From Roseateles toxinivorans (GTDB lineage Bacteria; Pseudomonadota; Gammaproteobacteria; Burkholderiales; Burkholderiaceae_C), in contig NZ_SNXS01000002.1 of NCBI RefSeq assembly GCF_004362525.1, positions 62,001 through 126,000 on the forward strand: a DNA stretch of 64,000 nucleotides, read 5' to 3'. A program made the translations under genes and the position numbers. The notes beneath the pieces were generated by a model. That model saw only the letters and a list, made by a program, of their open reading frames with translations, was not told the origin of the DNA and did not search any database. This document shows positions 24,997 to 32,668 of the stretch, piece after piece. Position 1 is the stretch's first letter. The number at the start of each line of letters is the position of its first letter.

Positions 24997-27176
24997 AGCG
25001 TGTCCACCACGCAGCGAAAGCCGATGCAGCCCGAGCGGTCCTTGGACGGGGCCATCAGCAGGTATTTGCCATGCTGGTCGAGCCGGTAGGCATTCGGGAA
25101 GTACCAATGCGAGGTCTGCGGCTGGTAGCTGCTGCCGCCGCGCAGCACGGCCGCGCGGGTGTGATCGTCGCGGTATTCATCGGTCCACTGCCAGACGTTG
25201 CCGACCAGGTCTTGCACACCGAACGGGCTGGCGCCCTGCGGGTGCGTGCCCACGTCGGCCGGCGGCAGCAGCGTGCGACCGCGGTTCGGCGGTGGCACGA
25301 CATCCGGCTGCCAGCTGTTGCCCCAGGGATAGAGGCGGCCGTCGAGACCCTGGGCCGCGTACTGCCACTCCCATTCGCGCGGCAGGCGCTTGCCGGCCCA
25401 GGCGGCGTAGGCGCGGGCGTCCTCGATGCCCACCCAGGTGACAGGCTTGTTGTCCCAGCCGGGCAGCGGCGCACCGTCGCGCCAGTCGCGCAGAAAGTTG
25501 TGCGCGTTGCGCGGCGTGTAGTTCGTGGCGTCCATGAAGGCCTTGAACTGCGTGTTGGTGACCGGGTACTGGTCGATGTGAAAGGCCGCGATGGGCATGC
25601 GGCGGCGGTGGCCGCGGCGGGCCTCATGCTCCCAGGGGTACTGGACATCGACACCGGCCCAGGTCTGGCCCTCGATGGCGATGCCACCGACGACGAAGTC
25701 GAACTCGGCGGCGGGAATCGTCACCATGCCCTTCGGCGCCGCGGACACGGCTGCGGTGGGCGCGATCTCGACCAGCTGCTGCGGAATCGACTTCCACTGC
25801 GCTGACAGCGACTGCAACGGCGTCCTGGCGAATTCGGCGGCACGGGCCAGATAGGCGTCCAGCCCCGGCACCTCGGCGCCGGCCGCGAGGGCCAGGACCG
25901 CGCCATAGCCGCGCGGCTCAAGGCTCAGCTCGATGAGAGCCCGGCCATCGACGATGCGCGGCTGCAGCGCCACGCCACTCCACAGATCGATGTAGGTCGT
26001 TCCTGCAGCATGCGGCAGGGCCAGCTGCTCGCCGCTGACCTCGACCTCGTTGCGGTTGACTATCGTATGCAAGACCTGTCCCTCACAGGGGAACCTACTG
26101 GCGAACACGCCCGCCTGCAAGGTCGGCGCATAGGGCCGCCAGTCCAGGCTGACCAGCAGCGGTGCGACGGCGCGCTGCAGGGTGGCGATGCGCTTCAGCG
26201 TCTGCGCATCGCGCGGCGTCAGCTGGTTCCAGATGCCCCAGATGTTTTCCCAGGCGTTGTAGCCGACGCCGTTGAAGAAGATGTACTGGAAGTCGTTGGT
26301 GCGATCGCGCCCCCAGCGGTTCTCGACATTGATCATGTGGCGCGGCTCCAGCCACTTCCACTTGGCCACCGAGGGGATCACGCTGTCAGGCACCTTCTTG
26401 CCCCAGCTCTGCACATTCCAGATCAGCGCTTCCTCGGCCGAGATAGTGGACTCGGGCTGCAGCACCACCGGGCAGCCGACCGCGTCGCAGGCATCGAAGA
26501 AGGCCCGCGGCACGCCGTTGTAGGTGTCGCCGTTGATGCCGTCGGCGCCCACCGCCTTGACGATGTCGGCGATCGCATGCCAGTCGGTCTGGCCCTGGTC
26601 GCGCGTGCCCTTGTCCCAGGGCTTGGTGGGCAGGAACACGCGCACGCCGCGGCGGTGGAAGTCTGCAATGGCACCGCGCAGGCCTTCCAGGCCACCGGGC
26701 ATGTCATGGGCCAGATCGGTCTGGTTGCGGTCATCGACGCCGATGTTCGGATAGACGTACCAGATCAGCACGCTGTCGATGCCGCCGAAGCGCTGCTCCA
26801 GATCGTCGAGATAACGATCGACGGTGTACCGGCCGGCTTCGGCGTCGAAGAAATAGCGGTCCTCGACCATCATCTGCGCGTGGACGAAGTTGCGCTGCGC
26901 CCACTGCAGCTCGGGCCGGCGGTAATTGGCATCGTCATAGCCGATGCGGGTCAGGTGCTCCCGCCGCCAGTCCTGCAGCTCGGCGATCCAGTCGTCCGCC
27001 GTGCCGGCCACGTCCATCTTCCAGTGGCCGATCTCGGCAAAGGGCCAGCCTGGCGCCTTGCCCGGCGTGGGCAGGTAGCGGCCGGTGGTGACGTGCGAGA
27101 ACTTGTACTCGGTCTTCAGCGCGCGGCGCTCGCCCCGGTCGTCAGGCCCGGGCAGGTGGTCGGATTCGGAGCTCAT
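24993..27176 (-). CDS. Fusion of a glycosidase-like barrel and a SUMF1 (FGE-type) domain
   Basis: A 727-residue cytosolic protein with two parts. Residues about 75-430 look like a (beta/alpha)8 glycoside hydrolase: SVLIWYVYPNIGVD, a strand ending GVRVFLPTKPWD, and the acidic segment ADGINGDTYNG around Asp212/Asp217. A small beta domain with LVSLDWRPYAP and a RGYGAVLAL segment follows. Residues about 482-725 are a SUMF1/FGE-sulfatase domain (MVTIPAAEFDFVVGG, PVTNTQFKAFMDATNY, RLPREWEWQYAAQG, GNVWQWTDEY, IGFRC). The cysteine pair that loads copper in true formylglycine-generating enzymes should fall near 690-700, where HWYFPNAYRL has no Cys, so this domain is probably structural or ligand binding. 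Start ATG overlaps the kinase stop (ATGA). Exact glycosidase family not recognised. Confidence 0.75.
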   Translation of the reverse strand: MSSESDHLPGPDDRGERRALKTEYKFSHVTTGRYLPTPGKAPGWPFAEIGHWKMDVAGTADDWIAELQDWRREHLTRIGYDDANYRRPELQWAQRNFVHAQMMVEDRYFFDAEAGRYTVDRYLDDLEQRFGGIDSVLIWYVYPNIGVDDRNQTDLAHDMPGGLEGLRGAIADFHRRGVRVFLPTKPWDKGTRDQGQTDWHAIADIVKAVGADGINGDTYNGVPRAFFDACDAVGCPVVLQPESTISAEEALIWNVQSWGKKVPDSVIPSVAKWKWLEPRHMINVENRWGRDRTNDFQYIFFNGVGYNAWENIWGIWNQLTPRDAQTLKRIATLQRAVAPLLVSLDWRPYAPTLQAGVFASRFPCEGQVLHTIVNRNEVEVSGEQLALPHAAGTTYIDLWSGVALQPRIVDGRALIELSLEPRGYGAVLALAAGAEVPGLDAYLARAAEFARTPLQSLSAQWKSIPQQLVEIAPTAAVSAAPKGMVTIPAAEFDFVVGGIAIEGQTWAGVDVQYPWEHEARRGHRRRMPIAAFHIDQYPVTNTQFKAFMDATNYTPRNAHNFLRDWRDGAPLPGWDNKPVTWVGIEDARAYAAWAGKRLPREWEWQYAAQGLDGRLYPWGNSWQPDVVPPPNRGRTLLPPADVGTHPQGASPFGVQDLVGNVWQWTDEYRDDHTRAAVLRGGSSYQPQTSHWYFPNAYRLDQHGKYLLMAPSKDRSGCIGFRCVVDTL

Positions 27177-28126
27177 GCAGGTACGTTCGAAAGCGTGGGA
27201 ACACCACAATGATGGGCCAGCGCGGACAGGCTGTGTTGGGGTCTTTCGGACGAGGCGCGCAGCAGCGCCTGAACCTCGTCGTAGGAGGGGATGCTGGCCT
27301 GTGCGCCCAGCCGCGTGCAGGCCAGGGCCGCTGCGGCGCTGGCATGGCGCAGCGCCTCGGCCAGATTGGCTCCCAGGCTCAGCGCGGCCACCAGGGCGCC
27401 GCAGAAGGTGTCGCCGGCGGCGGTGGTGTCCACTGCCTTGACCGGAAAGGCGGGCTGCAGCAACCACTCGCCGCGGTCCAGCGCGCAACAGCCACGCGGA
27501 CCCAGGGTGACAATCACCCGCGCCACGTTGAGGCGTTGCATCCGTTCGATGATGCTGCCCTCGCTGCCTGCCAGGCAGGCCAGCTCGCCCTCGTTGACGA
27601 TCAGCAAATCGATGGAGCCAAGCAGGGCCACCGGCAGCTCGCACGCCGGCGCCGCATTGAGCACGACGCTGACACCCTGCGCCCTCGCCGCCTGGGCCCA
27701 GGTGGTGACGGCCGCTATCGGCGTTTCCAGCTGCAGCAGCAGATAGCTGACGCCGGTCAGCGGCGGCAGATCGCTGCCGCGCAGGCAGCTGTTGGCGCCG
27801 GGCGCCACCGTGATGGCGTTCTCGGCCGAATCGGCCAGGCAGATGAAGGCCGTGCCGGTCGGTTCGGCCAGGCTGCGCACGATATGCATCTGCACACCGG
27901 CCTCGCGCAGCGAGTGCTCGATCGGTGCGGCATAGGCGTCCGAGCCCAGCGCCAGCAGCATCTGCGTGCGCGCCCCACCGGCGCGGGCGCAGGCGATCGC
28001 CTGGTTGGCCCCTTTGCCGCCGGGAAAGGTCTGGAAGGCGCCGCCGAGCACGGTCTCACCAGGTGCCGGGATGTGCGGCGCGCGCACGACGAAATCAAGA
28101 TTGGCCGAACCGGCGACGAGGATCAT
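27173..28126 (-). CDS. PfkB-family sugar kinase, ribokinase-like
   Basis: ATP-dependent sugar kinase of 317 residues. Signature 1, PGGKGANQA (residues 35-43), and signature 2, DTTAAGDTFCGA (233-244) with catalytic base Asp239, are both intact. The N-terminus MILVAGSANLDFVVR is typical of ribokinases, and NAAPA at 157-161 is close to the ribokinase N-x-A-P-A segment. It likely phosphorylates a pentose or similar sugar released by the furanosidase encoded two genes downstream. Its stop overlaps the start of the fusion gene by four bases (ATGA), and the TonB receptor gene ends or begins only 54 bases away, so these are read together. Sugar identity is inferred. Confidence 0.88.
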   Translation of the reverse strand: MILVAGSANLDFVVRAPHIPAPGETVLGGAFQTFPGGKGANQAIACARAGGARTQMLLALGSDAYAAPIEHSLREAGVQMHIVRSLAEPTGTAFICLADSAENAITVAPGANSCLRGSDLPPLTGVSYLLLQLETPIAAVTTWAQAARAQGVSVVLNAAPACELPVALLGSIDLLIVNEGELACLAGSEGSIIERMQRLNVARVIVTLGPRGCCALDRGEWLLQPAFPVKAVDTTAAGDTFCGALVAALSLGANLAEALRHASAAAALACTRLGAQASIPSYDEVQALLRASSERPQHSLSALAHHCGVPTLSNVPA

Positions 28127-28180
28127 GGGGCGCGAGCAGGGTGAGTGGACGGGGCTTCGGCGGACCCCGTCCGGGGTTGT

Positions 28181-30343
28181 TTAGAAGGTCAGCGTGTGCG
28201 TGACCGTCACGACGCGACCACGACCGGCCCAGTAGTTGCGGAAGCCCGGCACCTGCGACCAGCTGAGCACGTAGAACTTGTTGGCCAGGTTTTCGACGCC
28301 CAGGGTCAGCTTGCCGTAGCGACCGAAGTCGTAGTTGGTGTCCAGGTCGAACAGCGTGTAGCCGGTGGTGTTCTCCTCCGAGCCGGTGCCTGCATTGATG
28401 TGGCGCGACATCAGCTTGGTGAAGCCCAGCGTCACGTCCGCATTGGCCATGTACTTCCAAGTGGCCGACATGCCGAACTTGTCCGGGTTCACGTCGTTGA
28501 CGCCCAGGCTCTTGTCCATCGGACCGTTGGCCACGAAGGTGGTCTTGCCGCGGATGCGCGAGTACAGGGCCGTGGTCTTGAGCTCCTTGCTCAGGTTCAG
28601 CTCGCCGGTCAGCTCCATGCCCTGGATGCGCACCGGCGCCCGGTTCATGATGAAGTCATTGGTGACCGGATCGACCGACAGCGACACACCCAGGTTCGAG
28701 TCCGATTGATAGAACGAGGCACCAAAGCTGGCCGCCGCGGTGCGCCAATTGGCACCCAGCTCCTTGTTCTTGACCAGGATGGGCTGCAGCTCCAGGATGC
28801 CGTCCACCGACTGCCCAGGCTTGTTGATATTGCGCAGCGGGATGCCGATATTGGGCAGGCTGAAGCCCTTGCTCTGTGCCACGAACATCGACCAGTTGTT
28901 CGGCAGCTTCAGCACGGCGCCGACATTGCCCAGATTGGCGTTGTACTTCAGGCTGCCGCCCAGCACCTGCACCCGGTTGCGGAAGTAGGTGGTGGTGTAG
29001 GTGTCCACCGACAGCTTGCCGTCTTCGCGGCGCAGGCCGCCACTGAGGGTCAGCGGGCCGATGTCATAGGACAGCTGCGCGTAGGGCGCGGTGCTCTGGT
29101 ACAGCATCGGCGGCACCCACAGCCGGTCGGTCAGCGCTAGGCGCTGCTGCGCCTCGTCTTCGATCACATCGAGGCCGGCGCGCAGCTCCAGGCCTTCGAC
29201 GGCAAAGATGTCGGGACGCGTCCACGCGGTGCGCAGGCCCTTCTTCTTGGCATAGATCTCGGACTGGTCGATCAAGGTGCCCAGCGGCGCGATCAGCGGA
29301 TCCTGCCGGTCGGCGCCATCTTCGGCCGGATAGCGCATCGCCTGCTTGGCCAGATAGGCATCTGCCGTGAACGTGCCGCCGAACAGGTTGTCATGCCGGT
29401 ACGACACGATGTATTGCTCGAAGTCGTTGAACTCGGTCTTGGCGCCCAGCGGCCGGCCGCGCTCGGAGGTGTTGGTGACGCCGGTCGCGCGGTCGCCATC
29501 CACCAGGATGTAGTTGCCCTTGCCGGTGACCTTGAAGTTGCTCATCGAGAACTGCAGGCGCTGCTGCTTGTCGACGCCGAAATCGACGCCCACCTTCAGG
29601 AACAGATCGTTCGTGCGCGAGTCGGAGAGCGAACCGCTGGTGTTCATGCCGATGCGCCGGCCATGGCCGTCGTAGGTGATGCCGCGGTCGCTGTGCGCGG
29701 CCGAGATCAGCAGGTCATAGGCCTCGGCCTTGCGGGCGAAGGTGCCGCCCAGCTTGAAGTTCTGGCTGTCGTTGCCGTTCTGCGAGCTGACCCGGCCGAC
29801 CAGCGTGAACTCGTCGCCCTGCTTGGTCGGCACCTTGGAGATGTAGTTGATGATGCCGCCGGCCGCACCCACGCCTTCCGACGCCGACGGGCCGTTGATG
29901 ACCTCGATGCGGCCTATCACCCCCATGTCGGTGAAGGTAGCGCTGCGCCCGCCTTCACGCAGCGGCGAGCCCTGCGGCACGCCATCGAACAGGCGCAGCG
30001 GGATGCGGCCGCGCAGCGTTTCGCCGGTGTTGCTCATGGCCTGCGACGACTCGGCATAGCCGGGCACGATGCGCGCCAGCACGGCGCTGGCGTCTTCCGT
30101 CACCGCCAGCGTGTGGGCCAGGTCTTCCTTGGACACGACGGTGATCGCACCGGGAATCTTGTCTATGGACTTGGCCGTGCGGGTGCCGGTCACGATGGTG
30201 GTTTCCAGACGCTTGGCATCGCTGTTGCCCGCCTCGGGCACGCTGGCGGCAGCGGCGGGTGCGGGGGCGGCCTGCTGGGCATAGGCCGCCGAGATGGCGC
30301 TGACCAGCAGCAGGGTGGTTAGGGTGGCGGGAACTTGTCTCAT
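28181..30343 (-). CDS. TonB-dependent receptor of the furanosidase island
   Basis: Outer-membrane receptor of 720 residues. The ATG at 30343 gives a clean signal peptide (MRQVPATLTTLLLVSAISAAYA); the frame upstream of it is open but has no start with better signals. The plug follows (RLETTIVTGTRTAKSIDKIPGAITVVSKEDL, shown here in part by TIVTGTRTAKS), then a barrel that ends with Phe (THTLTF). The C-terminal pattern GVENLANKFYVLSW is shared with FhuE/FecA-like siderophore receptors, so the protein looks like a siderophore-type receptor. Its position at the head of a sugar-catabolic unit argues for a glycoside or glycoconjugate ligand. An inverted-repeat element lies about 210 bases upstream. 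Confidence 0.88.
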   Translation of the reverse strand: MRQVPATLTTLLLVSAISAAYAQQAAPAPAAAASVPEAGNSDAKRLETTIVTGTRTAKSIDKIPGAITVVSKEDLAHTLAVTEDASAVLARIVPGYAESSQAMSNTGETLRGRIPLRLFDGVPQGSPLREGGRSATFTDMGVIGRIEVINGPSASEGVGAAGGIINYISKVPTKQGDEFTLVGRVSSQNGNDSQNFKLGGTFARKAEAYDLLISAAHSDRGITYDGHGRRIGMNTSGSLSDSRTNDLFLKVGVDFGVDKQQRLQFSMSNFKVTGKGNYILVDGDRATGVTNTSERGRPLGAKTEFNDFEQYIVSYRHDNLFGGTFTADAYLAKQAMRYPAEDGADRQDPLIAPLGTLIDQSEIYAKKKGLRTAWTRPDIFAVEGLELRAGLDVIEDEAQQRLALTDRLWVPPMLYQSTAPYAQLSYDIGPLTLSGGLRREDGKLSVDTYTTTYFRNRVQVLGGSLKYNANLGNVGAVLKLPNNWSMFVAQSKGFSLPNIGIPLRNINKPGQSVDGILELQPILVKNKELGANWRTAAASFGASFYQSDSNLGVSLSVDPVTNDFIMNRAPVRIQGMELTGELNLSKELKTTALYSRIRGKTTFVANGPMDKSLGVNDVNPDKFGMSATWKYMANADVTLGFTKLMSRHINAGTGSEENTTGYTLFDLDTNYDFGRYGKLTLGVENLANKFYVLSWSQVPGFRNYWAGRGRVVTVTHTLTF

Positions 30344-30550
30344 GTTTTTTTCGCTCTGTTTTTGGGTGGCGGAGATCCGGACCTCGCGTCTTCGAGTCGC
30401 CTCGCAGGCTGAAGGTCCGGGCTGTCGGGCAGGCAGCTCAGCGCCGGGCAGAAGCGGGTCAGAAGCGGGGCAGGAGTCGGGAGCCTCCTTCCGCGACGCT
30501 GTCATGCGTTCCCGGCGATGTCCTCAGTCTCAGTGATCGCGGAGCTTAGT

Positions 30551-30585
30551 AAAACTATCCCCGACTATGTTCAGGCGATAGTTTT
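30551..30585. promoter_or_regulatory. Island operator element, copy A
   Basis: Inverted repeat AAAACTATC ... GATAGTTTT with a 17-base spacer, in the 263-base gap upstream of the TonB receptor. Its right half, TTCAGGCGATAGTTTTT, recurs with a single change at 36041-36057. The long spacing of the arms resembles sites for dimeric or tetrameric activators such as LysR proteins, one of which is encoded nearby. The rest of the gap holds no credible gene. Confidence 0.6.
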
Positions 30586-30606
30586 TGTGGCTTTCTGACG
30601 GCGCAC

Positions 30607-31671
30607 TCACTCGGGCGCGCGAAGGCTCTTCGCCACAAAAGCCAGGCCTTCGCGCAAGGCGGGCTGCCAGACCGCCCAGTCATGGTCGCCGTCGAGGATG
30701 CGCAGCTCGGCGCTGATGCCCGTCACGCGCGAGACGCGGTTGAACAGCAGATGGGCTTCGAGGTCGATGTCATTGCCGGCCTCGGCCGGGTCGGGGTTCT
30801 TGTATTCGTCATCGCCGGCGGCAATGAACATGCGCAGCGGCAGGTTCTTGGCCGCGAAGCCGGCCAGCAGGGCCGGATAGTTCTTGGCACGGTAGATCTC
30901 GTCAACGAACAGCGTGTTGACGCTGCCGAAGGCTCCGAACTCGCGCGTGCTCGACCCTGCGGGCGGCAGCGGCGTATAGACCGCCGGGCTGAGCACGATG
31001 GCGGCACAGAACAGCTCCGGATAGACCAGCGCATAGCGCAGTGCGCCATAGCCGCCCATCGAGTAGCCGGCCAGCGCGCGGGCATTGCGGTGCTGGATGG
31101 TGCGGAAGTTCGCGTCCACGTGGGGCAACAACTCGCCGATGACGCCGGTCTCGACCTTGGCGCCGGGCAGCGAGTCCTTGGTGTAGGCCGAGTCGACCCA
31201 GTAGCCGCCGCGGTCGCTGGACGGTGAGTCCGGCATGACGGCAATCATGGCCGGCATCTTGCCGCCGGCGATCAGCTCGTCCAGCAGCGCCTTGTTGCGG
31301 TCCCAGGCAGACAGGCTGTCGCCCCGGCCATGCAGCAGATAGATCACCGGATAGCGCAGACCCGAGGTCTGGTAGCCGGCCGGCAGATAGACCTTGTAGT
31401 AGCGCGTGCCGCCCAGCACCGGCGAGGCAAAGCTGAACTCGGTGATGCTGCTGGCCGACGGTGCCGGGGGCGGTGGCGGCGGTGCGGGCGTGGGCGGGGG
31501 CGGCGTGACGACGGCCAGCAGGTCCTCGCTGCCACCGCAGGCCGCCAGACCCAGTCCGCCGAGCAGCGCCGTGCTGGCGCGCAGCAGGCCGCGCCGGCTC
31601 AGCGGGCCCGGCTCCTCGGGGCGGGGGGCAGGTGTGATGGGGCTGATGTGCTTTTCGATGAACTTTTTCAT
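30607..31671 (-). CDS. Tat-exported lipoprotein esterase (PF00756, feruloyl-esterase-like)
   Basis: Secreted esterase of 354 residues. The N-terminus carries a twin-arginine motif SRRGLLRAS (Arg26-Arg27) followed by a hydrophobic stretch and a lipobox LAAC with Cys45, so it should be a Tat-dependent lipoprotein. A proline-rich linker (about residues 60-75) precedes the alpha/beta hydrolase of the esterase-D type. The nucleophile is Ser204 in GYSMGG, the Asp lies near AAGDDEY and the His in DGDHDW. Members of this family include feruloyl and acetyl xylan esterases, which would fit removal of ester groups from arabinofuranosyl residues beside a GH127 gene; that is inference. The ATG at 31671 is preferred over an upstream GTG because GGAGA lies 7 bases before it. 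Confidence 0.88.
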   Translation of the reverse strand: MKKFIEKHISPITPAPRPEEPGPLSRRGLLRASTALLGGLGLAACGGSEDLLAVVTPPPPTPAPPPPPPAPSASSITEFSFASPVLGGTRYYKVYLPAGYQTSGLRYPVIYLLHGRGDSLSAWDRNKALLDELIAGGKMPAMIAVMPDSPSSDRGGYWVDSAYTKDSLPGAKVETGVIGELLPHVDANFRTIQHRNARALAGYSMGGYGALRYALVYPELFCAAIVLSPAVYTPLPPAGSSTREFGAFGSVNTLFVDEIYRAKNYPALLAGFAAKNLPLRMFIAAGDDEYKNPDPAEAGNDIDLEAHLLFNRVSRVTGISAELRILDGDHDWAVWQPALREGLAFVAKSLRAPE

Positions 31672-31768
31672 TGTTGTCTCCACTGTTGGGAGACCGAGTC
31701 TGGGCGAGCATCCACCGCGATCACAGCAGCGCTGGCTTGGTTCACAAGACAGCTTTCATAGCGTCTGT

Positions 31769-32656
31769 TCAGGGCGCATCCACATGGGCCGCCATGGCCA
31801 CGCGGCTCTCATGCAGAAACGCCGTCACCAACCGAATGCGTATCGTCGAGCGCGACCAGACGATGCCGATGCGCCGCGGCTCGAAGGGCCGGGGCAGCGG
31901 CAGGCGCACCAGGTGCAGGCCCTCGGGCCAGGGCCGCGCCCAGTCGGGCACCAGGGACACGCCCAGGCCCCGGTCCACCATCACCGCGATCGCATTCAGC
32001 GCATTCAGCTCGAAGCGCTCGCGCGGCGTGATGCCGGCCGAGCGCAGGTACTGATCGGCCTGGCGACCACCCCATTGGCTGCGGTCGTAGCGAATCAAGG
32101 GCTCGCTGGCCAGCAGCTCGTGCGGGTCGCGCCCGGCCATGGCCGCCGGGGCCAGCACCACCAGCGGCTCCTCGCGCAGCAGCTCCCAGTCGCAGGTCTT
32201 GGGCAGGGCGAACGGCGCCTGCAGCACGATGGCCGCGTCCAGCTCGCCGCCCTCGACGCTGCGGTACAGCTCCGGTGAATAACCGGGCTTGATGAAGACC
32301 TTGATGCGCGGAAACTTCTCGACCATGCGCGCCAGGATGTCGGGCAGCATGCCGGTCAGCGCATTGGTGCCGGCGCCCAGGCGCAGCTCGCCGGCGGTGG
32401 CGTCGTCATTGGCCACCGTGCTCAGATCGGCCACGTCGCGCAACACATCGCGGGCCCGCTGCAGGATGCGCGAGCCGGCCTCGGTGACGTTGACGGTGCG
32501 GCCGGCGCGGGCGATCAGCGGCGCACCGATCTCGCGCTCCAAGGTGCGGATCTGCTGCGCCACCGCCGCCGGCGTGATGTTCAGCAGCCGCGCGGCCGCG
32601 GCCATGGAGCCGTGATCGACCACGGCGACGAAGGTATGCAGGAATTGGGTGTCCAC
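31769..32656 (-). CDS. LysR-family transcriptional regulator
   Basis: LTTR of 295 residues. The N-terminal winged helix-turn-helix spans residues 1-60 (FVAVVDHGSMAAAARLLNITPAAVAQQIRTLE), here recognised from its parts HGSMAAAARLL and AAVAQQIR. A linker helix follows, then a periplasmic-binding-protein-like effector domain from about 90 to 290 (TAGELRLGAGTNALTGML). The start is GTG, 12 bases behind the symporter stop, so it is probably cotranscribed with the lyase and symporter. LysR proteins usually need a small-molecule co-inducer, here perhaps an intermediate of the island's pathway. It is the only transcription factor in the 14-kb island, which makes it the natural candidate to bind the repeated element at 30551 and 36022. 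Confidence 0.92.
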   Translation of the reverse strand: MDTQFLHTFVAVVDHGSMAAAARLLNITPAAVAQQIRTLEREIGAPLIARAGRTVNVTEAGSRILQRARDVLRDVADLSTVANDDATAGELRLGAGTNALTGMLPDILARMVEKFPRIKVFIKPGYSPELYRSVEGGELDAAIVLQAPFALPKTCDWELLREEPLVVLAPAAMAGRDPHELLASEPLIRYDRSQWGGRQADQYLRSAGITPRERFELNALNAIAVMVDRGLGVSLVPDWARPWPEGLHLVRLPLPRPFEPRRIGIVWSRSTIRIRLVTAFLHESRVAMAAHVDAP

Positions 32657-32668
32657 ACGCCTAGGCTA

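Noticed and set aside
25000-26000. SUMF1 domain as a true formylglycine-generating enzyme activating a sulfatase
   Set aside because: The copper-binding cysteine pair is missing at the expected place and no sulfatase gene is present in the island.
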